Shown piece by piece: positions 32,228 to 46,323 of a stretch of 64,000 bases of DNA (its first letter is position 1; every line of letters starts with the position of its first letter). The notes beneath the pieces are model-generated. The model was given only the letters and a program-made list of their open reading frames with translations. It had not been told where the DNA came from and made no database searches. The position numbers were made by a program, and so were the translations under genes. Origin of the DNA: Marisa cornuarietis. Taxonomy: Eukaryota > Mollusca > Gastropoda > Architaenioglossa > Ampullariidae. The stretch spans positions 2,283,001-2,347,000 of the forward strand of contig SMMW01000568.1 of the NCBI GenBank assembly GCA_004794655.1, read 5' to 3'.

Positions 32228-34052
32228 TGACGCTCACCACGTGGGCGACTTGCCGTAGCTCGCTAGCATTTTAGCTTTATTACTGTTTTCTTCATTTTAA
32301 TTGCTTAGTTAGTTTAGTTTATTGTATTGTTAGGGTTCACTTCTACGGTAGTGGACTTGTGAACGTTATGCAGTGTGCTTGGTTGTGCTGTGTTTTGTAT
32401 ATTTTCCTGGACTTCGAGTGAAACTGACTAACAAGATGGCGGACCTCCACTATGCTGTACAGCCGTGAGTACCTTCTCGCACTCTCTCCTACTTCGGCGA
32501 CCCTCCACCCTGATACTTCCACCTTTCCAACTGATATCCTACCTAAAGACTCGGCCGTCCATCAGAAAAAAGCGAAAAAGAGGTAGGAGAGGAGGAGTTC
32601 AGCGCCGGCTGAGGAAATACGGTCTTAACGACAAACGTAAATTTTCACCACCACTACACCTAAGCACCATACGAGGTACAAATGGTGGGAAAAAGAAATG
32701 TGACCTAAATTTTAATAAGAATTTTCCTTTGTCAAAGAGTGGGGGACTTTCAATAGAAACGAAAAAATGTGACAAGTATATGTGTTGGTCACTTAAATGT
32801 GCAGTCAGTCTGCAACAAGGCTGTGGACATTCATGATTTAGTGCTGGAAAATGACTTTGATGTATTTTTCTTGTCAGAGACATGGTTAAAAGAGATAGGC
32901 GATGAACCTGTAATCAAAGACCTTACACCACAGGGCTATACGTTTGCACATAATCCCAGGAGTGGTAGAAGTGGAGGTGGAGTTGGTGTCTTATTTAAAC
33001 TACACCTGAAGTTTACAGTGTTGAAGAGACAAACACAGTACAGGTCCTTTGAGTACATAACAACAAGACTGACATTAGCCAAGCAGACATTAGAGATCAT
33101 TTGTTTATACAGACGTCCTCCATTTAAAAAGAATCAGCTTTCAGATTCTCTGTTTCATGAGGAGTTTGCCATGTTGCTGGACAGTTTACTTACAAAGGAG
33201 AAGTTTCTTATTTTGGGGGATGTAAATTTTCATTTTGATAGACCTCAAGATAGTGATGTGAAGCGGTTGATTGAGGCTTTAGCTAGCCGTGGTCTTTGTC
33301 AGCTGAGTGAAAAACCAACTCATAGACTTGGACACATTCTTGACTGGGTTATCACTCGTGCGCCATCAGAGTCATTGGTCAAGTCAGCTGTTGTCGAGGT
33401 TTTTTTTTATTTCAGACCATTTTATGCAGTCCTTGGTGACTTATCTTTCTCGACCAAGGCGTAAAAAGATATCTGTTTTGTGTAGAAATTTGAAGAAGAT
33501 TGACCTGAACACTTTCAGAGAAGACCTGCTTCAGTCAAAGTTGTTATCAGATCCTCCCACAGATGTTAATGAGTTAGCAGAGTTATATAATCAGACTCTA
33601 TCAGGGCTGCTTGATAAGCATGCGCCTGCAGCTAGCAAAATTGTTGTAGATAGACCAGATTGTGCGAGGTTTTGTGAGGGGGTGAGTGAAGCCAAGAAAC
33701 AGAGACAGCTGGCAGAGAAAAAGTGGAGGAAAACCAAACTTGAGATTGACAGACAGCTGTATAAGTTAGCCAGAAATAAATATGTGTGTGTTGTAAAACA
33801 GGCTAAATCGTTATTCGTGCAGGAGCAGCTAGAGTCCACCAGGTCAATAGATATGGTGGTCAACCCAAATAATCTTTCTTGCACCTATGTTGACTTCAGT
33901 TAATATTAATTTCACTGATGTCAGCTTTGAGAAATTTGGTACCCCACTTTCGTAGTCGATTTGCTACAGATGCTGGCAGGATCAGTACGATTCTAAGGAA
34001 CACTGCACATGTGGTTATGTATCGATTAATATTGGACTGTAAATATTACACC
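32228..34052 (+). mobile_element. LINE 1, S2 copy
   Basis: Same content as 6290-8108: endonuclease frame 32769-33464 (HLNVQSVCNK, RSGGGVGVLF, LILGDVNFHFDRP), then the shared T-run frameshift and linker frame to 33903. An extra A at about 32765 breaks the N-terminal frame here but not in S1. Confidence 0.8.
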
Positions 34053-35030
34053 TGATTCTAATATCTTCAATAAAAAATTCTTATCTTAACCGCGGTCTTG
34101 CTTGAAGGTAACACCGCCCATGCAACTCAGCCAAGGCCTTTCCATCTTGATTGTACCGTCTTTACGACATCGCTAAAGATACAGCTTCCATAATAAATCA
34201 CACCTGTCGATCGCATTTCTTAAGACATCCATCATATCTTTTCAGGTGGTATTTGATTTACGTATGAAGCAATAAAATATTATATATTTTTATATAATAG
34301 TTTTATGTATTCTTTTATTGCATTTTTATGGAACACAAATAGAAAAGGTGAGAGGAAGAGAGAAAGAAAAAAAGAAAACGCATGAAAAGATCTTGTCGGC
34401 AGTTCCAATCTATGATGGCGCCTGCTGTCTTTATAGAAGTAGTTCAAATGGAGAGATGAGGACTGGAAGTCCAAGCTTCGCATAAGTACCCTGTTGATTG
34501 AGCTACGTTAGAGATATCTGTCATTAAAAGGTTTTTAGTATAAGGTTCCACATGCTGCTTTATCTCCTGATTACTTTATAGAGTCAGGTATGCAATCCCG
34601 ACAAGCGGGTGTGGGTTAGCCTTCTCACACATGTCTTCGTCTCAGCTCCAATCAACCAATCATTAGGATAAATCTTCGTGACTAAGTAAACAAAGGCTTC
34701 TTGCATTTGCTTAATTAGCAGACCTTAACAATACAAGTTTGAAGGATGTTTTACTTAAAAAGATTTTTCTGAATATGCATCTGTTATTCTACTTTGAATG
34801 TCTAGAAGGCGGTAATGAGATCGCTTATGGCTCTTTTGTCCTCAACATAGACAATAGCTAATTTCCACATCGTTGCCTGATGTCATCCGCAGTTTTTAAA
34901 ATCTTTAGTTACTCGAGACCTAATATGTTGAGAGCAAATGCGTGTTTCGGTTCGTTGTTCTTGATTACAGAGGTTGGAGAGAGGTTTTCTTAGAGAGAAA
35001 AGCGTCCATCTAACGCTTGAAGCCATCTTT
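34053..35030. other. Non-coding S-block DNA, S2 copy
   Basis: Matches 8109-9090; no gene seen. Confidence 0.45.
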
Positions 35031-35039
35031 TGCAAATCT

Positions 35040-35700
35040 GGCCTTCTGGTCTCTTTTGATGTGCAATCTTCTCTCCTTGCTACAGTTCGTCATAAAACTT
35101 TATATTTATGTCTATCCCAACGACCGCTACCAGTCAATGATTCTCATCCCTCACTTTCTCAAGATCCACTATTACCCTTTCTCAAAAATCTTGAAACAAT
35201 TTTTGACACATAAACACCCTTTCGAAAAATCAGGATAATTTCATCTGCAAGTCCATTTTACTCAAAGTTGCAGTGTCAGCATCATCAGACATCTCTCTTT
35301 TGTCGACATTTGTATTGTCTATCTACTCGACTATTGTAACTCTCTGTTCGATATCTCCCTGACAGTCTGCTCGACAATATCCAGAGAGTTCAAAATAATT
35401 CTGTTCACATTGTATTACACAACCGAAGGTATTGTGTCCAACCGATTTTGTAGTCTCATCGAATTGAAGATCGTCATACTTTGCTGTAGTGCTGTTGACG
35501 GCCTCACCCCAATCTATCTTCATAAGCCTGTGTCACCATACCAGCCTGGGAGGTCAGTTTTCTGTGCCCTACTCACTGTTTCACGTATTAGACTGGAGAG
35601 GTTTGTCCCTCACTCGTTCTCCCTCTATGTTTGGGATGCCCTGCCTCCGTCTGATATCATTTGTTATCCTGTCTGGATATAAAACCTTTTCTCCTTCAGA
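35040..35700 (+). mobile_element. L2-type LINE C-terminal remnant, S2 copy
   Basis: Matches 9100-9760; includes DGLTPIYL and PYQPGRS-like segments in broken frames. Confidence 0.6.
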
Positions 35701-36131
35701 AATACCTATAATCATCGGTCTTCCCTGTTCGTTTATTTCTCTACTCTTCTCACTCTTCTCCACTGTCTGAGTTCCTTCATCTTTCCAGAATTGTAAACTG
35801 TGCATGTAAATGAATTTTTATTAACTGTACATATGAGTGTAGTTATGCTAACTCTGTGTGTTAACTGTGCCTGACTAGGTGTATATGAATTGTACTTGTG
35901 ATTGTGTATGTTAACTGTACATATGAGTATAGTTATGCTAGCTGTACCTGTGTGTTAACGGTGCATGAGAGGATGTATATTAATTAATCTACAAAAGTTA
36001 ATCTACTGGCGTTTGTTGGCTTTTTTTTAGGATTTCCTTAATTAGTACAAACTAACCCCATTTGAGTGTCGAAGAGAACAATTAACAACAGCACGTTGTG
36101 ATTTGGTCTGTTTTCTTTTTTTTCACCGCAG

Positions 36132-36348
36132 ATGGCATCTTTTCTCTTCGAATTTAGCTCATCCAGACGGCGCTATTTTGAGAAACACTTCCCTTTCTTC
36201 ACTTCCTGTTTTCTCGACAAATCCAAGTGTGCTTACGAGAAAGATATTATTATAAAATATCTCATGCCTCTTTTTCATAAAATACCACTGGAATATGTAT
36301 TTTTGATCCTTTATACTCTTTTGCCAGCGATTTTTGCTGATCAATCGG
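36132..36348 (+). CDS. Orphan signal-peptide exon, S2 copy
   Basis: Identical in translation to 11076-11292, with the same CCGCAG acceptor and GTAAGT donor in phase 1. The upstream deletion in S2 (35985) ends about 150 bp before it and does not touch the exon. No downstream partner exon recognised. Confidence 0.4.
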
Positions 36349-36359
36349 GTAAGTATTAA

Positions 36360-37650
36360 ACGGTACATATGCACTTACCTCCTTGTGAGTGTGCGTATTT
36401 TAATTTTACAGAGTGTATTATCTATGATGGTGATTGCGTTCTTTATACCGCGGATTCTTTCCCTTATGCCCCTTATGTCATTTGATTGCGACTGGTTTGT
36501 AAAGTTTTGTTTTCTTTTTGATATTGTAAAAGGATTGCAGCGCCACAGTGTAGTGTCCATAGTTATACAAAATGTTTTTAATCATTTTATAGATATTTCT
36601 AAAAATACAAGCCTTTAGGGATCAGCTGGAACCGCAACACATGCTGAAGCGAAGGCTGTCACTGTGACTGTCGTTGTCGCAGTTGTTGCTGTTACCGAGG
36701 CTGACAACTGTTGTTGCTGTTATCGTTAATGCTGTGAGATGGCTATTGTTGGGACTTTTGAACTGTCTCCAGGAGAGCTCCTTGCTATGTGCTAAGAGCA
36801 ATACGCCGGGCTCAGGGTACTCTGTTTCTGAAACTGTGGGTTAGGACAGCTGGAGCAGGTGTGAAGAAGGCGACCTGAGGACCAGCAAAAAATTCTTTGT
36901 AAACTTGCTTTGCTTTGAACTGTGAATAATTATTCGTGCCTTCGAAGGGACGCTCCTCACCAAAAAAGATCTCGTGTTGTGTTTTCTGGGTAAGAATGCA
37001 CCTGTCCACGTGTGATGTGTGACATGGTAATGCATGGTGTTTGAAGTAAATGCTGACAGCAAATGTCTTGAAGACATGGAAGCTCATTTGACGACAGCAG
37101 CAAACCAGATAAAATAAACTATGTAATACCTTGAAAGACAGTTTTACTGCGGGAATTTCGAGGGAACAATAGAAGACCGTGTTAGACATATCCATTGCGT
37201 TCACTTAAGAAAGATTTAAACAGATTCAAGAGCACAGAGTACTATTTGGATTTCTTTAAGATATCCAAAGCATTTGTGGAAAGCCCACGAAGGACAATCT
37301 TGCAATGTCTCGGAAAAGACAGTAAGAGACGAAGACAGCGAAGACATTTACGCGGAGGAACTCTGTTCTGAATTACAGACTGTAGCTAAAAGGTTTCTCA
37401 AGCCTAAAATGAGCCTCAAGCAAGTCTAAGCGTTCAATATTCGAAATAAATTATTTGAAAATGTGCTGAATGCTGAATTTGTATCGACCAACTCAATTTC
37501 TTTTCAGTGCACATCAGTGTTTCTTAAAATTAAGATTAATTAAAAGTTAAATGAGATCAACAATGTTGGAAGACAGAATGGCTTTTCTGGCCCCTGTATC
37601 TGTTTATAGATATATCTGTTTATCTGTATATATCTGCTTTCATCTTTTGG
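36360..37650. other. Unassigned S-block DNA, S2 copy
   Basis: Matches 11300-12570, including the 60-bp stretch shared with lectin intron 1 (about 36516-36575). The 130-codon minus frame at 36812-37204 has no recognised function. Confidence 0.45.
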
Positions 37651-37654
37651 GGCT

Positions 37655-39952
37655 TCCTACTACCATAGTGTGTTTTTGGCTCCCGTGTACAGCCCTGTGT
37701 TTGAACGTGTGAAACCTGTGGTTAAGTCGGTGAAGCGTTGGACGGATGAAAGTGTTGAATGTTTGCGAAGCTGTCTTGATTGTACGGTGTGGGATGTTTT
37801 TTACAACTCTTGTGATTGCCTTGATGAACTGACAGATGTTGTTTCCTCTTACATTTCTTTTTGTGTCGAGTCTGTAATAACCACCAAACCCATTGTTATA
37901 TTTCCCAACAACAAACCGTGGGTAACCAAGAGCTTGAAGAGCGTACTTAACAAGAAAAAACGTATTTATTTTACCGGCGATACACTGGCAGAAAGATCTG
38001 AGGACACAGAAGTAAGGGTCGCGATCAAAAAAGCCAAAAGAGAATACAAAGACAAGATAGAGCTACGGTACTGTGCCGGTGACGTTCGTTATGCCTGGCA
38101 GGGGATCAAGTCCATGGCTTCTGTTAATCAGAAGATGGACTGCATTAGAAAATCAGTCAAACTCAACGGCGTGAGCGACCAGGGCTTGCCAAATGTTTTG
38201 AATAACTTCTATGCACGTTTCGAGAACCATGATTTTCAGATAAAGTTAGGGACCTTAGACAGTCGCTTGTTTCCGATAACAACATTGTAATTTCTCAAGT
38301 CGGTGTGACGGAAATGCTAAAGCGGGTCAAGGTCAACAAGGTGCAAGGGCCTGATGGGATTTGTGGGCGTGTCCTGCACTCCTGTGCTGTTCAGTTGGGA
38401 GGAGTGTTTCAACATCTCTTTTAACTCTCTCTCGACTCAGGACACATTCCAGCACTCTGGAAACTAACATCGTCCCTCTCCCTAAAAAAACCTAATCCTA
38501 ACCAACCCAATGATTTTCGCCCAATAGCTCTAACCTCCCTTGTAATCAAATCTTTTGAGAAAATTGTCAAAACTCTCATCTTAACATCTGTAGAGAGTAA
38601 ACTGGACCCACTGCAATTTGCTTACAGGAGGGGGAGGGGTGTTGACGATGCCAAGTTATTCATTCTGAACTCACTGTATAAACACTTAGAAAAGCCTAAG
38701 TCACATGCCAGATTACTCTTCGCAGATTTTAGTTCTGCATTAAATACAGTGCAACCACAACTTCTGGCTTTGAGACTGATTTTGACCTGCCACATCAACT
38801 AGTTTTACGGATAGTGGTATTTTTTGACTTGTAGACAGCAGAGGGTTTATGTTAATAGTAATTAATCTTACACCGTTGTTACTAACACTGGCTCCCCACA
38901 GGGCTGCTGTTTATCACCCTTGTTATTTATCATGTACACTGACAGCTGCAGAAGCACGGAGGTAAATAAAAAAAGGTAAGGTAAAGGTCATCCCATAACC
39001 TTTTCAGGTCGTTGGGGAGTGAGGTGTTAGAGACCCCACTTTTCTCGGGGCCAGCTTTTACATGAGGGTGGTGCCAATCTCCTCTCTCTCGCTGCCTTAC
39101 CTTCCCCAACCCTCTAAGGAGTCAGGTACCCATTCCCGTCAGCTGGGTCGACTGGGGGAAGTTTGCTGCGCTTATCGGGAATTGAACCAGCGCGCTCTTG
39201 GTTCGGACGCCAGCGCTCTAACCACTCGGCCATCCGCTTTCCCTAAATAGCTACAGTATCAAGTTCTCTGATGACACTGCATTGCTGACTCTTTTACAGG
39301 AACACACAAAAGATCATGGTAATGCTTTAACAAATTTTGTACAGTGGTGCGATGAGAACTATCTAGAGATGAATGTAGATAAGACTAAAGAAATAGTTAT
39401 AGACTTCAGGAAGATCAAAGAAGATTTTGTTACTCCCAGTGTGATAGATAGTAAACCTGTTGAAATTGTTAACTCCTTCAGGTATCTGGGAACTATTTTT
39501 GACAGTCAGCTCAAATGGAATTTAAACACTAAACACATTGTTAAACGTGGCCAACAAAGAATGTATCTTTTGCGTAAGTTAAAGAGTTTTTCTGTTAGCC
39601 AAGTAATCTTAGGCCGTTTTTACCAGTCATTTATTGAGAGACTTCTATCTTTCTCATTTGTATGCTGGTTTCGCAATCTACCTGTCCATGATAGGAATAG
39701 TCTGAACAGTGTTGTGAACATCTGTTCTAAGATAATTGGTATCAGACAGAGGGATTTACCTTCTTTCTGTGACCAGCAAATAGTACGGAAAGCCTCATGC
39801 ATTTTATCATTACCTGAACATGTATTAAAAAAGGATTTGTATTATTAAGCTCAGGTAAACGGTATACCATGCCTATATGTAAGAGTAACAGACACCTGAA
39901 ATCATTTGTGCCATCCCCAGTCCAGCTGCTTAATCTTAGATGAACTGTCAGT

Positions 39953-39991
<39 letters not shown>

Positions 39992-40174
39992 ATGTGTGAT
40001 GTGTAGGTGCATACCTGATTTTCTTGTTGTAAGTTTTTGATACATGTTATTTGCCCACTTCCTTTTCCTTCTCATGTTTTCAATTTTTTTCATCCAGTGT
40101 TGAACTCGAGCACATTCCCATATTCAAATTGCCCAATGGGACAAATAAAGTTGGTCATTGTCATTGTCATCATA
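37655..40174 (+). mobile_element. LINE 2, S2 copy, better preserved linker
   Basis: An open frame of 206 codons (37670-38290) covers the EN-RT linker: VKRWTDESVECL, DELTDVVSSYIS, NKPWVTKSL, YAWQGIKSM. The degenerate RT, the nested SINE and the resumed frame 39282-39848 (from just after FSDDTALL) match S1; the last frame is identical in translation. The 3' end GGGACAAATAAAGTTGG is at about 40139-40155. Confidence 0.8.
38970..39243 (-). mobile_element. tRNA-Leu-like SINE (family B), S2 copy
   Basis: Same insertion site, orientation and TAAATA flanks as 13891-14164. Confidence 0.8.
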
Positions 40175-40447
40175 TAGGCATCAATTTTCTCCTTCTGTAA
40201 TACAAAGGATACTATGTCATGATCTGCTGGTCAGTTTCCACCAGATCGCGAATTATACAGAAACAGTTTTGTCTCTTCTTGGTCCATTTCTTGCTCAGTT
40301 TTTGATTCCCGCTCCTTTCATTAACACCTTTAATAGTTCTATGTGTAGTGTGTTTGCTTTCAGACGTGTTCGAGTGCAGTTGGCATATTTTTTCGGTGCT
40401 TCCATTGCGATATTGTGGCATCAAATATTTAGTTAGATAAGCGGCCT

Positions 40448-40699
40448 TTAGGAGACAATTTCATTGCGTGACTTCTCTTTGGGAAGAATAAACAGACAAG
40501 AGTAGCTGCAATTGTAGATGCAGGTAGCAGAGGGAAAATACTTAACATTCCAGTTAAAGATATACCTTACATTTTCCCCTTTGTCAAACAAAGTGCACTG
40601 CTTCAAATTTGCACCTGTCTTTTGTTGACAGCAGTCTTCCTGCTTTAGGAGCTTTCCCGTCAATTCTAAGCCTTGACATGCTTTTAGATGGAGTGGCAA
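40448..40699 (-). other. Exon-like ORF, U4 copy
   Basis: Identical in translation to 15369-15620; unknown. Confidence 0.2.
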
Positions 40700-40887
40700 T
40701 CATGACCAACATATCAGCTTTGAGGCAGCCATAACGTGCATGCACACTGTTTCATAATACCATTACATCAGGTGGTTACTGATTTGTCTGATCAGTCATC
40801 TCTTGTGCGAAATTTTGACGGCTACCTGTGCTGAGAGTGAGTGAGGGAGCTCAGTCTACAAGCCACCATAACTAATATTTCTGTGAC

Positions 40888-41590
40888 GGTGACCGGACAC
40901 TTAATCCCCGGACACTTAATCCCCGACACTTCATCCCCTAGACACTTAATCCCCAGACACTTAATCCCCAAATCGCAACACCACACTCAAAACTGCTATT
41001 TTGTGAAATTGAAATATTATAACCGTAAGAGAAATGTGTCGCGTGGTAACTCTGGGTAACTCTGGTAAGACTGGGTTGCGCTGGGTTTACAATTAGTGAT
41101 CTACCCTCTAGGCGATACTAGGTGGACTCCCTAACATAACCAGCCAGTTCCAAGGCCATACTGACCAGGAGCAGACCGCCCCATCGTCTCATGCGCCGGC
41201 ACAGAGAAACGTCCAAAGAAGAAGTCGGCTGAATCGGCCATGAGAATTAGCAACATTGTACAGCGATATGAGGCAAGGGATCGTCTTCTGTACCTTCGAT
41301 CATTAGCTTACCTGTCATATTGATTAACAACACTTTTCATATCTTAATGTTGAAAAACATTGACTTTAATAGCTCTCATGAACTGTAACTAAAGTTATAA
41401 ATGTTGAAATTAAGTATTATTTTAATTGTCAAACTTATTTTGATGTTTACATGAAAGTAATTATCTGAATTTGAATTAAATTTTTCATTCACTTCATAAT
41501 TTTTTTAGTTGAAATTTTATTTTGAGGATTAAGTGTCTAGGGGATGAAGTGTCGGGGATTAAGTGTCTGGGGATTAAGTGTCTGGGATTC
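40888..41590. mobile_element. Foldback-like element, U4 copy
   Basis: Flanked by exact TTCTGTGAC at 40879-40887 and 41591-41599. The left end has about five GGACACTTAATCCCC-type units, the right end inverted units. It differs from the U2 copy by subrepeat number and an extra 15 bp near 41297. Confidence 0.75.
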
Positions 41591-41749
41591 TTCTGTGACA
41601 TATACAATATTACTAACAACAGTCTCACATTCTTATATCATTGTGTCGTATACGATATTACTAACGACAGTCACACATTTACTTGCTTGCCAGGTCTTAC
41701 ATTACAAAAGTTAATAACACAATGGTGGGAGGAGTGGTTAAAGTGTTTC

Positions 41750-41755
41750 TTTATT
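41750..41755 (-). promoter_or_regulatory. Poly(A) signal AATAAA of lectin L4
   Basis: Minus-strand AATAAA about 110 nt past the L4 stop, same context as L1 and L2. Confidence 0.7.
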
Positions 41756-41864
41756 TTGTCCAAGATGACCAGTCTTAGCCCATGTGCCATGGTAAGGGCA
41801 GCAGACTGTGACTAGCTGACTGAACATTAGTAAAGTAAAGTGTTGACAGCATATAATTTGTCAT

Positions 41865-44800
41865 TCAATGCATCTTGATGTTTACCTGACAAACAAACCC
41901 TAGCTTCACAGAACAGTCAATGTCGTTGAGCAGGATAGGGTCATTGTAGTTGACTTCGACACAGTTCTCGTTGCCCTTTGAGTTGTCCGGTAAGCCAATG
42001 TGCCAGAGTCCAGAATCATTCGACAAGGGGGTGCCGTCATTCCACAGGAAGGTTCCCTCCTCCACAATGTCATTCGCCCCAACCCACAAGCTACCGGTTT
42101 GTGAATGCTCTTGACCTGAACAAAAACGATGTTTTAACTCGGTCAATGGTATTGCAGTCCTCTATAATATATTACATGATTGAATATTTCATACAGCGAA
42201 AACAAGTCAGTTCTAATGCCCTTTGCATGTGCGGAAAATGAGTGATTAGACAACCTGGAGGTAGCGCCATGACGAGTTACATGTTCGACACATAGCTACA
42301 TGTGGACAAGACATGAAATTATGTAAGGGTGCTGTGATAAAGATCCTGAATTGTACACACTTTTCTAGGTATTCAAGTATTCATTTGAAACAGACTAGGT
42401 TTAGTTGTTCAACTATTTTGCACAGGAAGAGTCTTTTTTTGGCGCGCGCGCGTAAGTTAGTGTGTGTGTGTGCATGCGTGCGTGTGAGAAAGAGACATGA
42501 CATGACATCTTTTTTATTGTCAATGTCTCATAGCCATTTTGACATGGGGGATATATACAAAGTGCTAATACAAAGCAGTATATTCTACAACAATTAGATT
42601 ATATATCCACATAATATTTTTTTGGCCATCAGACATTGAAGCTTAACACATGCACACACATACGTACACTACTTATCTTGCATGTGTCAGCTCCATTGCC
42701 TTGGAAATATTCCTATCTATATAAAAGTGGCTACAGTTGGAAAAAATAAAGGAAAATTAAAAGTCGAATGATCTCAACTGGTCTCTGTTCTACCTGTTGA
42801 TTCTATTTCTTTTAATCGCATTTTATTTGCTTCGGTTACATATTTCGCTAAACATGTCAGTAGCTCTTCATTTGTAAGTGATAGGTAAACCTCTATTCTT
42901 AGGTAGTATGTGATTGAAAGAGTTGGTTATTCTATCGAATAATTTTATAATACGGGCATTTGAACAGGAAATGCTCTTCATCTTCTATGATAGTTGTTCC
43001 ACAACCTGGGCAACCTAAGTGAAGTTCCATAGAAGGCTCAAACCATCTTTTCTTAGCATTAAGGCCTAAGGTTCTTGTTCTAAGTCTAGCTAAAGCACTC
43101 CTGTTGCAATTATTAACTAGAAGGTAGATAAATATTTAATATTTTTCTGGCTGTAGATTATCTTCAAATGATAGGGACCGCTCATATTTTATTTCTTTTT
43201 CCATGTTTGAGTGTCTGTTTTGTTTCGAGAAGCATATAATACGGTCTTTGAATTCTGAAGTCGGTGTGACGGAAATGCTAAAGCATTCATCCCCCCTCCC
43301 AAATCCATTTTCTGATAGCACTTTCTTTATGTTGGATATCCAGTTAAACTTTCTAGACTTATGCTGTTGGGAAAACATTTCATAAGCATTTTGCAAAGTC
43401 TTGTTATGGGTAGCTTAAGGATGTGGAGCCAGAATTGTAAGCATTTCATGTAAGTAACTATATACAGGGAATACCTACCTACTTCACCATATACAACCAA
43501 ATTTGAGGAGTGCAGGGGAACATTTAAAAAACGCTTGATTGCAAATGTGTGTATTTTTTCTATAGGGTTATTTATAGCTAAGACCCAGATTTCTGCAGCA
43601 TATGTTAACACTGATTTGACCTCAGAGTCAAAGAGTTTCCAAAAAAGGGATGGGTTATTTGCGTTTAGCTTTCTAAGTTCCTGAAGAATTTGTATGACAC
43701 CTTTTTTTTCCTTTCATACATAGCTCATTCCATGCTGCAGAAAAGCACATCCTAGTAGAAAAGTATACTGCCAGATATTTGTAGGTATTTGCTACTTTGA
43801 CCTCTAGATTGCCACACATCCATTTCTCATTGGAGGAGTGGAAACCACCTTTCCTAAAAACCATAACAGTTTTATCCAAATTGACGGTCAACTTTAGTCT
43901 ATCTGCTTCTTGTTTCAATAAATTTAGCTGTTTTTGTAAGCCAGTAGCTTTATCTGAAACAAGGACCACATCATCTTTAAACAATAGTAAAAAAATTTCG
44001 ACAGCCTCAGGTATTAACTGGATCCCATGTTACCTCCCTTGCTTATTTCTATTGCTAACTCATTAATGAAGAAGGAAAACTGAGTAAACAGCCTTGTTTG
44101 ACTTATTGAGGATATTCAAACACCTCTGTGGTTACAAAATTATTTCTAACAAATTCAAAGACTGATCTATATAGTGCTCGCAAGGCCATATACATTCTAC
44201 CATTCACACTATTCTTACAACACTCCAGACCAGTTGTGCTATATAGCCTTTTCTAAAGGCTGCCTGCTCCTCCATAATCTTTTTTCTGTTTCCGCCCATC
44301 TTGACAATCTCCTATTCACTACATCTGTGTAACTTTTACTAATAACACTCGTTAGTGCCACTCCTCTATAGTTTCCTGGTTCATTTATGTTTCCTTTTTA
44401 ATGTTTTGGTACTATAATGGATTTGGACCATTCACATGGGAAAATGCCTTGAGTGATAAAGAGAGCGATATACTAAGTCAATTTTTATATTTTAGATTAT
44501 TTAAAATTCAACAATAACTAAATATATATTCTAACTTTATTATATTCGGATTAGAAAGAGAATTTTCATGTTTCTTATTCGTAATTTTTAAAGAATAAGA
44601 AAACTACAAGAACACGCTTTTAAAAAAAATTTACAATCGTGCTTACTCATATCTACCAAAACTCCAGGGTAAAGATGGGAAGCGTGCAAAGGAAACACGA
44701 AAACGCAGCATGACTTTTGAAGTACATGTCAATAAAAACAACTGTATTCCGAGCAGCAAAGAAAGTTTGACAGCTTAATAGACTAACTTCTTTTCACAGG

Positions 44801-46251
44801 AGAAAATCGACAAAAACTGTTTCATGTGTCTCGTCTTAATAAATCACTCAGTCACATTTGTTGATGTACACATCAACAAACAAAATTCCCAAAATGACGG
44901 CATTTTAAATTAAGATGCGTTAATAAACGACATATTTGGAGGCTAAAAATGCTGCAGCATTCTTTACTAGATCAGGGCCACTTCAAGTTGAATTGAAACA
45001 CTAAAGGTTTTAGTTTGATTCTTGGGGAAATTATACACGATATCTTCTTCTAACTTTTGAGATAAGCGATACACAAACTTTACAAACTAGTTTGTACAAA
45101 TTCATTTTTGTATAATAAAGTACTAATTCCTTTTTTAAATGAAGTAAGCCTCATTAGTATTGTATGATGATGATGATGTCCATTTGTAATGCGCAGGTAT
45201 CCATTTAGAAGAATGCTCATTGCGCAGCAAACAAAATAAATAAAGTAAATAAATAAATAGATAAACACAAGGAAAGTAAAAAATCAAGACAGAAGTGTTG
45301 CTTGGTTGTTTAAGTTTAACTTGTAGATGGCAGTAAACATTTCTATCAACTCACCCATCGTGTCCATCAGATGCAGTAAGGCCGGGCCATCCTCCTCACG
45401 TGACTTGAAGTAAAAGAGATGAGCTTCATCAGCCTCACAGCGCTTCCTGGCTGTCTCATAGTCTTGCTTGATGATGTACAGCTTCAGACAACGCTTGTTG
45501 TAAAGCACATAGCCCTTCTCCACAGGACAGCCGCCTGTACATGAAATGTTTCAGCGCAAAATGCAGTGAATGTTATCATGACCTTAATACTGGTGTTGTG
45601 TCAGGAACTGACCTGTGAATTAAGGCCCCTTGACATTGTAAGTATAAGGCAGTGTAGGGTAGTCTTATCACAGAGTATTAATCTTTGTCTAAATGCTGAA
45701 TGATATGCGTTCGACACTTAAAAATAACTAACAGAAGATAGCAATAACAAGCCAGAGATACAACTGATGTTCGTGCGTATGTGAGGCTGGATGATGGCTG
45801 TAACTGGAGTTAACGCCACTGTGCCATTTAGAAATACTGATAGCACGTGTGGTACTGGGATCCCTTTTAGATAAGCCAGTTTATTTGTATATAGATATAA
45901 AGGTATATATTTTATAACTTATATAACTTGTATGCCTGTGTTCTCCTTTCTTGTTGGACTTTGTTTCACGTGATTGACTTGGCTCGCGTTTGACTAGAAA
46001 GGCAGGAGCGTTGTAAGAAGAATATTTATTTTATTTTAACAGATTTAAGCTACCTTAAAATTTTTCAGTCACCCGGTTCTTTAAAAATAGTTCAGTAACG
46101 ACACACAGCTCCACGCTCCACTGCCCTCTGTTAAATCTGCTCAGCTCTACCCCCCTCCCTATGTTCCATGGGATCACACCCAATATCTCAGAATGCAACA
46201 AATTCGACTGACCGGGAATAACTATAGATTGGAACCAGTACAGTGCAAATC

Positions 46252-46323
<72 letters not shown>

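Larger units (their letters stand above)
32155..40444. repeat. Spacer S2
   Basis: Second copy of S1 with very high similarity. Specific differences: about 0.9 kb deleted at 35985, a base insertion in an A run near 32765, and a better preserved LINE 2 linker. Confidence 0.85.
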
